The notes beneath the pieces are model-generated. The model was not told the origin of the DNA and searched no databases. It saw only the letters and a program-made list of their open reading frames with translations. From Salinispora mooreana (GTDB taxonomy: Bacteria; Actinomycetota; Actinomycetes; Mycobacteriales; Micromonosporaceae), in contig NZ_KB900614.1 in assembly GCF_000379065.1 (NCBI RefSeq), forward strand, positions 3,436,892 through 3,500,891: a stretch of 64,000 nt of DNA. The letters are read 5' to 3'. Position numbers and translations under genes: made by a program. Numbering within the stretch: the stretch's first letter is position 1; every line of letters starts with the position of its first letter. Positions 35,934 to 43,971 of this stretch are shown here, piece by piece.

Positions 35934-36635
35934 TCAGGGTGTGCGCGACGCCGCGAGCCCGACCTCGGTCACGGTCCGCACCACGCCGGTGGTGAGCTGG
36001 TACGACATCCCCACGACCGCGCAGGTACCGGCGGCCACGGCGGCAGCGACCGCCGCGGAGCGATCCAGCAGCACGGCAACGGTCTGCTGGACGTGTTGAT
36101 CAACGATCTGGTCGAGGTCGGTCAGCCCGGCGGCCTCGGCCCGACGGATGCTCGGCAGCACCGCCTCCACCACCGCACGAAGGTGCCCGGCAACTGGTGC
36201 GCCGGTGGCCTCGGCTGACCTGGCCGCCTGCACCGCGCCACAGGATTCGTGCCCGAGCACCACCACCAGCGGAGCACCTAGCGCGGTGACGGCGTACTCG
36301 ATGCTGCCCAGCACCTCCGGTCCAACAGCGTGTCCGGCGGTGCGTACCACGAACAGGTCGCCCAGACCGCGGTCGAAGATGAGCTCAACCGCGAGCCGCG
36401 AGTCGGAACAACCGAGTATCACCGCGAAGGGCTGCTGCCCCTCCGCCAGCGCGACCCGGCGGCCGACATCCTGGTGCGGGCGGTCCGGAGCTCCGGCGGC
36501 GAACCGCCGGTTGCCGGCGTGTAGCTCGGCGACCGCCGCGCGGGGGCCGACTGGCTGATTCCGGAGATCGCCGGATTCACCGGCGGAAAGCTGATCTGCG
36601 CCCGACTGCGCATCGGGCGTTTCGGGGCGATTCAT
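35934..36635 (-). CDS. Beta-class carbonic anhydrase
   Basis: A 233-aa zinc enzyme interconverting CO2 and bicarbonate. Zinc ligands C76 (ILGCSDSR), H129 and C132 (LGHESCGAV) and the catalytic dyad D78/R80 are all present. There is no signal peptide or membrane segment. The first 30 residues are variable. ATG 36635 lacks a strong ribosome binding site. It is a single gene convergent with the wall protein. Confidence 0.93.
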   Translation of the reverse strand: MNRPETPDAQSGADQLSAGESGDLRNQPVGPRAAVAELHAGNRRFAAGAPDRPHQDVGRRVALAEGQQPFAVILGCSDSRLAVELIFDRGLGDLFVVRTAGHAVGPEVLGSIEYAVTALGAPLVVVLGHESCGAVQAARSAEATGAPVAGHLRAVVEAVLPSIRRAEAAGLTDLDQIVDQHVQQTVAVLLDRSAAVAAAVAAGTCAVVGMSYQLTTGVVRTVTEVGLAASRTP

Positions 36636-36928
36636 GCCCTTACCTCATCCCTGTGGGAGCCCCAACCTGAAGGCCCGGTGTACGGGACTCGGGCCTTCTC
36701 CACGCTCACATGAAGCAGAAAGCACGTCAAGGCATGCGTGATCTGCGCTTCACATGTCGGCGCCCGGACGCCCCGGACGCACCCAGGAATGCCCACCGCC
36801 TCCGGCCTGTTGAAGCTCCGGTACCCCTGGTTTCCCGGACCGTCACCGCCCGGGCCGCCGCCCGTGCCGAGCGCCGCGTGGTGCTTGCCGTCCCCCTCCG
36901 GACGTCACACCCCCGAAGGAGCCCGACC
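36636..36928. other. Divergent intergenic region with a hairpin
   Basis: GAAGGCCCG (36669-36677) pairs with CGGGCCTTC (36690-36698). The hairpin lies between two divergently read genes, so it is either in the 5' leader of one of them or a leftover terminator. A plus-strand frame (36710 onward) continues into the C39-like gene but its codons look random. No other feature seen. Confidence 0.4.
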
Positions 36929-37465
36929 ATGAGCACGATCACCCCCACTGACGGCCGCTCGGTCGCCGGACTGCTGGTCACCGTCGATTATCAGGCCCAA
37001 CCCAACTTTTACTACTGCGGGCCGGCGGCGACCCGAATGGCTCTCTCCGCACTGGGCAGGCTGCTCCCGCAGGATGAGGTCGCCCAACGGCTCGGCACCA
37101 CCCAGGCCGGCACGGACTCGGCCCAGGACGTCACTCGCGTCCTCAACGAGCTGACCGGCGACGCGTACCGAACCACGGATATACCGGATACGACAGCCAA
37201 ACCGGACGAGGTCTACCAGCTACGCGAGGACATTCAGCATGCCCTGGCACAGGGACGCGCGGTCGTGGCCAACGTCCGAGGGACCACGGTCGACACCGAC
37301 GGCACCCCGCACTCGTACGAGGGGGGCCACTACCTGACGCTGGTGGGCTACCGCGCCGAGGGCGACCTCCTCCGGGTCGCCGATCCGGCCGCACCGAAGC
37401 GCGAGTACTGGATGGGCGTACCAAAGGTCGCCAACTGGATCGCCGAACGCGGCTACTCGTCCTGA
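36929..37465 (+). CDS. C39-like cysteine peptidase domain protein
   Basis: A 178-aa protein of the peptidase C39-like / papain-like fold. The catalytic set is visible: C30 in FYYCGPAATRMAL, H134 in EGGHYLTLVGY, D152 in RVADPA. No signal peptide is present, unlike many secreted homologues. It may cleave a double-Gly leader or be a housekeeping peptidase; no transporter or peptide gene is near. ATG 36929 follows GAAGGAG, which rules against the longer reading from 36710. Confidence 0.83.
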   Translation: MSTITPTDGRSVAGLLVTVDYQAQPNFYYCGPAATRMALSALGRLLPQDEVAQRLGTTQAGTDSAQDVTRVLNELTGDAYRTTDIPDTTAKPDEVYQLREDIQHALAQGRAVVANVRGTTVDTDGTPHSYEGGHYLTLVGYRAEGDLLRVADPAAPKREYWMGVPKVANWIAERGYSS

Positions 37466-37471
37466 TCGCCC

Positions 37472-37505
37472 ACGGGCCGGCCTCCCGAGCGGGAGACCGG
37501 CCCGT
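37472..37505. terminator. Terminator after the C39-like gene
   Basis: ACGGGCCGG pairs with CCGGCCCGT and encloses CTCCCG/CGGGAG; it lies 7 nt after the stop and is also downstream of the minus-strand antitoxin-like gene. Confidence 0.7.
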
Positions 37506-37536
37506 TCGGCGCGCCCCGCGCCGAAACTCGGATGCG

Positions 37537-37719
37537 TCAGCGTTTCTGGTCGCCCTCACCGGTCCGGGACTGCATCATGTCCACGCCGCGATCGACCTGC
37601 TCCTTGTACCGGCCGCCCGTGCGCTCGTTGACCATGTCACCGGCCTTTTCTATGCTCCGGTCGACCTGCTCGTCCTGCTTGTTGACGTACTCCCTGGCCT
37701 GGTCCATGAATTTCTTCAT
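37537..37719 (-). CDS. MT0933-type antitoxin family protein
   Basis: A 60-aa, highly charged helical protein (FMDQAREYVNKQDEQVDRSIEKAGDMVNERTGGRY) matching the pattern of the Rv0909/MT0933 antitoxin family. The usual partner toxin gene is not adjacent, and many members are solitary and of unknown role. ATG 37719 follows AGGAGG at 10 nt. Confidence 0.8.
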   Translation of the reverse strand: MKKFMDQAREYVNKQDEQVDRSIEKAGDMVNERTGGRYKEQVDRGVDMMQSRTGEGDQKR

Positions 37720-37816
37720 GTGATCCTCCTAGGGTCGAGGTGTTGCACCTACAGCGTTCCCCAGGGCCCCGGGCACAAACACCGACCACGCCGGGACAGC
37801 GCGCACCGGCCACTGG

Positions 37817-38464
37817 TCACCCAAGGTGCTCGGTGAACCAACTCGCCGCCGCGTGAGCCACCTGCTCCAGTGCACCGGGCTCCTCGAACAGGTGCCCGGC
37901 ACCGGGGACCACTGTCAGCTCCGCCCGCTCCGGCAACGCCGCCCGAGCCTGCTCGTTCAGGGCGAGCACCTGGTCGTCGAGGCCGCCCACGAGCAGCAGT
38001 GTCGGCGCTCGTACCCGGCCCAGCGCCGGACCGGCAAGGTCCGGCCGGCCGCCCCGGGAGACCACCGCGCCGACCGCGGCCGGGCGCTCGGCGGCGGCCA
38101 CCAGGGCGGCGGCTGCCCCGGTGCTGGCCCCAAAGAGCCCGATCGGCACCGCGCCCACCGGCTCTCCGGTGGCCAGCCAGTCGACGATCTCGGACAACCT
38201 GCCGGCCAACCGGCCGATGTCGAACCGGAGCTGCGCGGTGCGCGCGTCCGCCACCTCCTCATCCGGGGTGAGCAGGTCCACCAGGACCGTGCCGAGCGCG
38301 CTGCGATTGAGGACCTGCGCCACCTCGACGTTGCGGGGACTCCGCCGCGAACTGCCGCTGCCATGTGCGAAGAGCACTACTCCGGCCGGCTCCGACGGCA
38401 CCCGGAGATCAGCCGTGAGCTGGACGTCCCCCGCCGGAACCGGCACCTCACTCCGTGCGTCCAT
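37817..38464 (-). CDS. Alpha/beta hydrolase (dienelactone-hydrolase-like)
   Basis: A 215-aa hydrolase. Oxyanion region VVLFAHGSGSSRRSPRN, nucleophile elbow G-A-S-T-G-A (IGLFGASTGAAAAL), acid D in LLLVGGLDDQVLAL and histidine in VVPGAGHLFEEPGAL form the triad. It resembles small DLH-like hydrolases often found with stress genes. ATG 38464 is chosen; the longer frame to 38749 has no homologous character. The substrate is unknown. Confidence 0.87.
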   Translation of the reverse strand: MDARSEVPVPAGDVQLTADLRVPSEPAGVVLFAHGSGSSRRSPRNVEVAQVLNRSALGTVLVDLLTPDEEVADARTAQLRFDIGRLAGRLSEIVDWLATGEPVGAVPIGLFGASTGAAAALVAAAERPAAVGAVVSRGGRPDLAGPALGRVRAPTLLLVGGLDDQVLALNEQARAALPERAELTVVPGAGHLFEEPGALEQVAHAAASWFTEHLG

Positions 38465-38611
38465 GTCCCGGTCCTTCCCACCCGCTCGCCCGCCATGCGT
38501 ACGCCCCGGGCCCGTCCGGTCTCGTTTCGCCCGGGCGGGCATCGGGTACCCGACCGGTGCGGGCAGACCGCACCGGCGCAGGCAGCGCCCCGACGAATCG
38601 GGAGGATCGCC

Positions 38612-38788
38612 ATGGCGCAGCAGCAGGAGTCTCGGCAGCAGGCCGCCGAGCGGGAACGACGAGAACGCGACGCGAAACGTAACCGGGACTGGGCGGATGA
38701 GGCGGCGCGGGCGCGTACCGCCGATGATCCCCGAGCGATGGCGCCGCACGACGCCGGGGGCCGTCCCTCCCAGGGCAGACAGTGGTGA
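38612..38788 (+). CDS. Small charged protein, unknown
   Basis: ATG 38612 with GGGAGGA 7 nt upstream encodes a 58-aa protein rich in Gln, Arg, Glu and Ala (QQQESRQQAAERERRERDAKRNRDWADEAARA), probably one long helix followed by a flexible tail. I do not recognise a family. It is divergent from the hydrolase gene. Confidence 0.6.
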   Translation: MAQQQESRQQAAERERRERDAKRNRDWADEAARARTADDPRAMAPHDAGGRPSQGRQW

Positions 38789-38838
38789 GGTGCTGACGTC
38801 GGTCGGGGCCCGATCCGGCCCGGCCGGCGGGCCCGACC

Positions 38839-41214
38839 CTACGGTTCCCGCTCCGGGAGGCGGATCAGCGGGTCGCGACCGGGCGGCTGGTGCGGGGTCT
38901 GGCTCGGCTCACTCACTGGTGGGGTTGGCCGGGTCACCGGTTCGGCCGCGGTGACCTCGATCCGCTCGCCGTGGTGCATAAGCTCCAGCGTCTCCTCGGG
39001 GTCGCTGTGCTGCAACGCGTAGGTGGTCTGGTGCGGCTGGATGTCGACCCGGAGCTGGGCCTGGCGCCAGTGCAGGGAGAACTCCAGCCGGCCCAGGCGA
39101 CTGGAGAGCCGGGGCGTGAAACAGAGCGTTCCGTCGTGCTCGCGCAGCCCACCGAACCCGGCGACCAGGGCGATCCACGCACCGGCCAGGGAGGCGATGT
39201 GGACGCCGTCGCGGGTGTTCTCGTTCAGGTCGTGCAGGTCCATCAACGCGGCCTCACGCAGGTAGGTGTGGGCTAGCTCCGGATACCCCACCTCGGCTGC
39301 CAGGACGGACTGGGTACAGGCCGACAGGGACGAGTCGCGGACGGTACGGCGCTCGTAGTAGAGGAAGTTGCGCAGCTTCTGCTCCGGGGTGAACGCGTCC
39401 CCCCGCCAGTGCATCGCCAGCACCAGATCGGCCTGTTTGATCACCTGTCTGCGGTACAGGTCAAAGTATGGATAGTGCAGCAGCAACGGGTACTTCTCCG
39501 GTGGGGTGTGGACAAAATCCCACTCCTGAAACCGGGTGAAGCCCTCGACCTGCTCGTGTACGTCGATCTCCGAGTCGTACGGGATGTGGATGGAGACGGC
39601 CGCGTCCCGCCACGCCGCCGCCTCCTCGTCGGTGACTCCCAGGTCCGCGGCCTCGTCCCGGTACCGCATCGCCGTCTCCGCGGCGGTGGTCAGATTCCGT
39701 TGCGCCATCAGATTGGTGTAGATGTTGTCGTTCTTGATGGCGGTGTACTCGTCCGGACCGGTCACCCCGTCGATGTGGAACTGCCCGTGCCGGTCGTGGT
39801 GGCCCAGCGACCGCCACAACCGCGCGGTCTCCACCAGCAACTCCAGGCCGATCTCCCGCTCCAGGTCGGTGTCCTGGGTGGCGTGCACGTAGCGACGTAC
39901 CGCGTCGGCGATACCGGCGGCGATGTGAAAGCCGGCGGTGCCGGCCGGCCAGTAGCCGGAGGACTCTGGCCCCTCAATGGTGCGCCAGGGGAAGGCCGCG
40001 CCCGCCAGATTGAGCGTGCGGGCCCGTTCGCGCGCGGTCGGCAGGGTGTGATGCCGCCACTGCAGGGCATCGCGCACCGCGGTGGGGTGGGTGTAGGTGA
40101 GCACCGGCAGCACAAACATCTCGGTGTCCCAGAACGCATGGCCGTCGTACCCCGGCCCGGTGAGACCCTTCGCCGAAATCGGCCGGCGCTCGGCCCGGGC
40201 ACCCGCCTGGAGCACGTGAAAGAGCCCGAAGCGGACCGCCTGCTGCACCTCGGGGTCCCCCTCCACCAGCACGTCGGCCGAGTCCCAGAACTCCTCCAGG
40301 TACTCCCGCTGTTCCCGCAGCAACCCGTCCCACCCGTCCAGCTGGGCGGCGGCCAGCGCGGCACCGACCTGGTCCCGCAGCGCCGGCAGCGATCGGCGGC
40401 TGGACCACCCGTAGGACAGGTACTTCACGACCCGCAGCGTCTCGCCGGGCTTGAGCACACAGGCGATGGTGGTCCGTACCCAGTCCTCGTACCCCTCGGA
40501 CTCGATGTTGGTCCGCGCGGTGGTCTGCACCTCGTGCTCCATCGCGGCGGCGAGGCGCAGGTCGGAGACCTTCGTACGGTGGATCAGCAGGCCCCCGTCG
40601 TGGGTGGTCAGCTCCTCCTCGGCCAGCAGCGGCGACTCCAGCACCGCCGCCACCCGCGGATCCTTGCTCTGGGCCGGCAGGGTTTCGTTGGCCACCAACT
40701 CCGACTGGACGATCAACCGCAGCGGCTTACCGTCCACGACCTCGACCTCGTAGTTGATGGCGGCGGCGGAGCGCTGGCGGAACGAGACCAACCGGGTGCT
40801 GCGGACGCAGACCTCCCGCCCGGCCGGCGAGCGCCAGTGCACGGTCCGGTGCAGCGTGCCGTCACGCAGGTCGAGCACCCGCTCGTGGGCGAGGAGCTCG
40901 CCATATCGCACGTCGAGTGGCTCGTCGTCCACCAGCAGCCGGATGAGCTTGCCGTTGGTGACGTTGACGAGGGTCTGTCCGGACTCGGGGAAGCCGAAGC
41001 CGGCCTCCGCGTGTGGCAGCGGGCGCAGCTCGTAGAAGGAGTTCAGGTACGTTCCCGGCAGGCCGTACGGCTCGCCTTCGTCAAGGTTGCCGCGCAGGCC
41101 GATATGCCCGTTGGAGAGGGCGAACACCGACTCGGACTGGGCCAACACATCCATGTCCAGCCTGGTTTCGCGGACATGCCACGGCTCGACCGGGTACGCG
41201 CGCTCTCGGATCAT
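38839..41214 (-). CDS. Glycoside hydrolase family 65 disaccharide phosphorylase
   Basis: A 791-aa GH65 enzyme (maltose, trehalose or kojibiose phosphorylase type), which splits an alpha-glucoside with phosphate to give beta-glucose 1-phosphate. The N-terminal beta-sandwich (residues 1-270), the (alpha/alpha)6 barrel and the C-terminal domain are complete. The catalytic acid is E489 in GVTGPDEYTA; the phosphate loop is near SSLSACTQSVLAAEVG. Which disaccharide is used cannot be read from sequence. It overlaps by 4 nt (ATGA) with the upstream phosphoglucomutase-like gene, which would use its product. Confidence 0.93.
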   Translation of the reverse strand: MIRERAYPVEPWHVRETRLDMDVLAQSESVFALSNGHIGLRGNLDEGEPYGLPGTYLNSFYELRPLPHAEAGFGFPESGQTLVNVTNGKLIRLLVDDEPLDVRYGELLAHERVLDLRDGTLHRTVHWRSPAGREVCVRSTRLVSFRQRSAAAINYEVEVVDGKPLRLIVQSELVANETLPAQSKDPRVAAVLESPLLAEEELTTHDGGLLIHRTKVSDLRLAAAMEHEVQTTARTNIESEGYEDWVRTTIACVLKPGETLRVVKYLSYGWSSRRSLPALRDQVGAALAAAQLDGWDGLLREQREYLEEFWDSADVLVEGDPEVQQAVRFGLFHVLQAGARAERRPISAKGLTGPGYDGHAFWDTEMFVLPVLTYTHPTAVRDALQWRHHTLPTARERARTLNLAGAAFPWRTIEGPESSGYWPAGTAGFHIAAGIADAVRRYVHATQDTDLEREIGLELLVETARLWRSLGHHDRHGQFHIDGVTGPDEYTAIKNDNIYTNLMAQRNLTTAAETAMRYRDEAADLGVTDEEAAAWRDAAVSIHIPYDSEIDVHEQVEGFTRFQEWDFVHTPPEKYPLLLHYPYFDLYRRQVIKQADLVLAMHWRGDAFTPEQKLRNFLYYERRTVRDSSLSACTQSVLAAEVGYPELAHTYLREAALMDLHDLNENTRDGVHIASLAGAWIALVAGFGGLREHDGTLCFTPRLSSRLGRLEFSLHWRQAQLRVDIQPHQTTYALQHSDPEETLELMHHGERIEVTAAEPVTRPTPPVSEPSQTPHQPPGRDPLIRLPEREP

Positions 41215-41969
41215 GCGTCCGGCTCCCGTTTCTCGATCAGCTCCGCGAGATCCTGCACGACGATGTCCGCGCCCTGCGCCAACAGGGCATCGGCCTGTCC
41301 GACTCGGTCCACGCCCACCACATACCCGAAGTCACCGGCTCGACCGGCGGCGACTCCGGCGAGGGCGTCCTCGAAGACGGCCGCGTTACCGGGGACCACC
41401 CCGAGCCGTTCGGCCCCAGCCAGGAAGGTGTCCGGTTCTGGTTTGCCGCGTAACTTCTCGGTGCGGGCGACGAGCCCATCGACCCGGGTCTCCAGCAGCG
41501 GCTCCAGCCCCGCTGCGGCGACCACCTCACGGCCATTGGCGCTGGCGGTGACGACCGCGCGGCGCAGCCCGGCGTCGGCAACCGCCCTGAGGTACGTCAC
41601 CGAGCCGGGGTAGACCTCCACCCCATGCGTCCGCAGCTCCTGGAGCAGCCGGACGTTCTTACAGTTGCCGATGCCATGGACCGTGTCGGCCTCGGGCGGG
41701 TCGTCCGGCTTTCCCTCCGGAAGCACGATGTCACGCGAGGCGAGGAAGGCGCGGACCCCGTCGTACCGGGGCCGGCCGTCGACATACCGGCGGTAGTCCT
41801 CATCCGGGTCGAACGGTTGGAACGGCTCGTCGGCGTCCGCGGCGTGCCGGCGCAGGAACTCGTCGAACGTCGTCCGCCACGCGGCGTTGTGAACGCGAGC
41901 GGTCTGGGTGAGTACCCCGTCCAGGTCGAACAGGCAGGCGGTCACGTGCGCAGGCAGACCCAGCATCAT
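41211..41969 (-). CDS. Beta-phosphoglucomutase-like HAD enzyme
   Basis: A 252-aa HAD-superfamily protein. Motif I is FDLDGVLT with nucleophile D15 and acid D17; motif II is VVTASANG; the motif III Lys is in LRGKPEPD and motif IV is AAVFEDALAGV. The cap segment (FDEFLRR... YRRYVDGRPRYDGVRAFL) matches GH65-linked beta-phosphoglucomutases. It would turn beta-glucose 1-phosphate into glucose 6-phosphate. Its stop overlaps the GH65 start, so the two form one pathway unit. Confidence 0.92.
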   Translation of the reverse strand: MMLGLPAHVTACLFDLDGVLTQTARVHNAAWRTTFDEFLRRHAADADEPFQPFDPDEDYRRYVDGRPRYDGVRAFLASRDIVLPEGKPDDPPEADTVHGIGNCKNVRLLQELRTHGVEVYPGSVTYLRAVADAGLRRAVVTASANGREVVAAAGLEPLLETRVDGLVARTEKLRGKPEPDTFLAGAERLGVVPGNAAVFEDALAGVAAGRAGDFGYVVGVDRVGQADALLAQGADIVVQDLAELIEKREPDA

Positions 41970-42024
41970 TCGAATCTATCCAGCCTCGTCGCGGCGCAAA
42001 CCGTTTCGGCGGTCAACGCGCCGA

Positions 42025-42489
42025 TCAGTGCGGGCGAAGCGTCCAGACGATGGTCATCTCCCCGGTGGGTTTGCCCTCCTCGGTGGCGATCTCCACGCTG
42101 ACCCGGAACTCGGGTCGCTCTCCGGCGTCCAGCTCCGCGACCACGTCGGCGACCGGCCGATCGAGCCGCGCGGTCGCCCGCACCGGCCCCATGGCGAGCT
42201 TCCGGTACGCGATCTCAGCGCTGACGGCGAGCGGTGTCGTCCGGTCGAGCACCGACGCGAACGCGGCCACCACGACCGCGCCGGAGGCCGTCTCGCCGAG
42301 GGTGAACATGGCGCCGGCGTGCGGCCCACCAACGTGGTTGTGGGTGGCCGGGGTGTCGGGCAGCCGGACCACCGCCTGGATCGCGCCGTCGGCGTCGGTG
42401 GCCACCTCGACGAATTCGAAGCCCAACGTCCGGGCGAAGGGCACGGCCGCCAGCATGCTGGCGGACACCTGGCTCACATCGATGCTCAT
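42025..42489 (-). CDS. PaaI/YiiD-type hot-dog thioesterase
   Basis: A 154-aa hot-dog fold protein of the DUF4442/PaaI type: VPFARTLGFEFVEV, then THNHVGGPHAGAMFTLGETASGAVV, where the H-x-G-A-x-F/G-E-x-x-x-G pattern of acyl-CoA thioesterases is clear. It ends with GKPTGEMTIVWTLRP. ATG 42489 is chosen since the longer frame has no family character. Substrate unknown. Confidence 0.85.
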   Translation of the reverse strand: MSIDVSQVSASMLAAVPFARTLGFEFVEVATDADGAIQAVVRLPDTPATHNHVGGPHAGAMFTLGETASGAVVVAAFASVLDRTTPLAVSAEIAYRKLAMGPVRATARLDRPVADVVAELDAGERPEFRVSVEIATEEGKPTGEMTIVWTLRPH

Positions 42490-42562
42490 ACCCGCACATG
42501 TTACCGACGGGTAACCAAAGCGACAAGGCGGCCCCGCGCCCGACCGGTGCCGGGGCTCCGCG

Positions 42563-43870
42563 TCAACGCCAACCGACGTCGACCCGGTCGCCGTGCTCGT
42601 CAAAGAAGTGCAGGGCGTCCATCCGGACCCGGATCGCCAGCTTCTGCCCCGGGGACACCGCGGGGTACGGTGCCAGCCGCACCGCCAGCTCCGCCGGCCG
42701 GCGGTGGTGTCGACCCGGATCGGGGAACACGCTGGCTGGCGTACGGCTCGCCGCGGCCTGCTGCTCCTCGCCCGCCGCACCGAACCGACCGGTGATCCGC
42801 CGCATCGCCCGCCCGAACTGACGCAGGCCACGTTGCCGGACCGCGTCCCCGCCTGCGGGTACCGCCGCCTCGTCCACCACGACGGCGGTCGCACCGATGT
42901 CGAGGAAGGCAAGCGACTCATGCCCGTGATGCTCCAGGTGACGGATCCGCCCGTGCAACACCGGGCCGGGGGTGGTCGGGGCGGTCGGGGTCAGCGCCTC
43001 CGCCCGCAGGCCGACCACGATCCGCTCGCCGTGATAGTGGCCCACCGCCCGGGCGCGCATGTCGTCCCACGGGAGGTGCAACGTCTGTTCTCCAAGGTTG
43101 AGCGCGACGTGTTGGTCCAGGTGCACGTGGACCGCGGCCTCCAGCAGGTTCATCCGTGGGGTGCCGAGAAAGGTGGCGACGTAGAGGGTGGCCGGGCGGC
43201 CGTAGACCTGAGTCGGGGTGCCGACGTCCTGCAGGATCCCTCTGCGCATGATCGCCACCCGGTCGGCCATGGTCAGCGCCTCGGTCTGGTCGTGGGTCAC
43301 GTAAAGGGTGGTGACACCCAGTTCCCGAGTCAGTCCGGAAATCTCCGCACGCAGCTCGGAGCGGAGCCCGCTGTCGAGATTGGACAGCGGCTCGTCCATC
43401 AGGAAGAGCTCCGGCCGACGCACGATCGCCCGCCCCATGGCGACCCGCTGACGCTGACCACCGGAGAGCCGCCCGGGCCGACGGTCGAGGATGTCGGCGA
43501 TACCCAACGCGCCCGCGACATCGGCGACCCGCTCGCTGCGCCGCTCCGCCGCCAGGCCGGCCAGACGCAGCGGAAAGGCGATGTTGTCGCCGACGCTCAG
43601 GTGCGGATACAGGGCGAAGTCCTGGAAGACCATCGCCACCGATCGGTCCCGGGGCGGCAGGTCGTTGGCGAACTCGCCGTTGAGAAAGACCGCACCGGAG
43701 GTCGGGGCCTCCAGGCCGGCGACCATGCGCAGCACCGTCGACTTGCCACAGCCGGAGGGGCCGAGCAGCACCATGAACTCACCGTCGTTGACGTCAAGGT
43801 TCACGCGATCAACGGCGAGGGCGCCGGTCCGGAAGACCTTGGTCACATCCTTGAGCGCGACGGTGGCCAC
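42563..43870 (-). CDS. Sugar-type ABC transporter ATPase (MalK/MsmK/UgpC-like)
   Basis: A 435-aa ATPase: Walker A GPSGCGKST at 37-45, Q-loop VFQDFALYPHL, signature LSGGQRQRVAMGRA, Walker B LFLMDEPLSNLD, H-loop VTHDQTEA. The C-terminal TOBE/OB part is longer than usual (an insert RQRGLRQFGRAMRRITGRFGAAGEEQQ within it). No permease or binding protein is near, so it is an orphan that may energise several sugar importers, as MsiK does in actinomycetes. GTG 43870 follows GGAGGAA. Confidence 0.9.
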   Translation of the reverse strand: MATVALKDVTKVFRTGALAVDRVNLDVNDGEFMVLLGPSGCGKSTVLRMVAGLEAPTSGAVFLNGEFANDLPPRDRSVAMVFQDFALYPHLSVGDNIAFPLRLAGLAAERRSERVADVAGALGIADILDRRPGRLSGGQRQRVAMGRAIVRRPELFLMDEPLSNLDSGLRSELRAEISGLTRELGVTTLYVTHDQTEALTMADRVAIMRRGILQDVGTPTQVYGRPATLYVATFLGTPRMNLLEAAVHVHLDQHVALNLGEQTLHLPWDDMRARAVGHYHGERIVVGLRAEALTPTAPTTPGPVLHGRIRHLEHHGHESLAFLDIGATAVVVDEAAVPAGGDAVRQRGLRQFGRAMRRITGRFGAAGEEQQAAASRTPASVFPDPGRHHRRPAELAVRLAPYPAVSPGQKLAIRVRMDALHFFDEHGDRVDVGWR

Positions 43871-43971
43871 CGGTTCCTCCCCACCTGACCAACTCGGACC
43901 TGAACGACTGTGACGAGCCCCACCCGAGCTGCATATCGGATGAACGTTCAATCTTCGGCGCGCGGCGGTGG

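Noticed and set aside
36710..36928. N-terminal extension of the C39-like protein
   Set aside because: Arg/Pro-rich, not protein-like, while ATG 36929 has a good GAAGGAG site.
39409..41613. 734-aa open frame on the plus strand
   Set aside because: It is exactly antisense to the GH65 and HAD genes, which have full motif sets; the frame is open only because of high GC.
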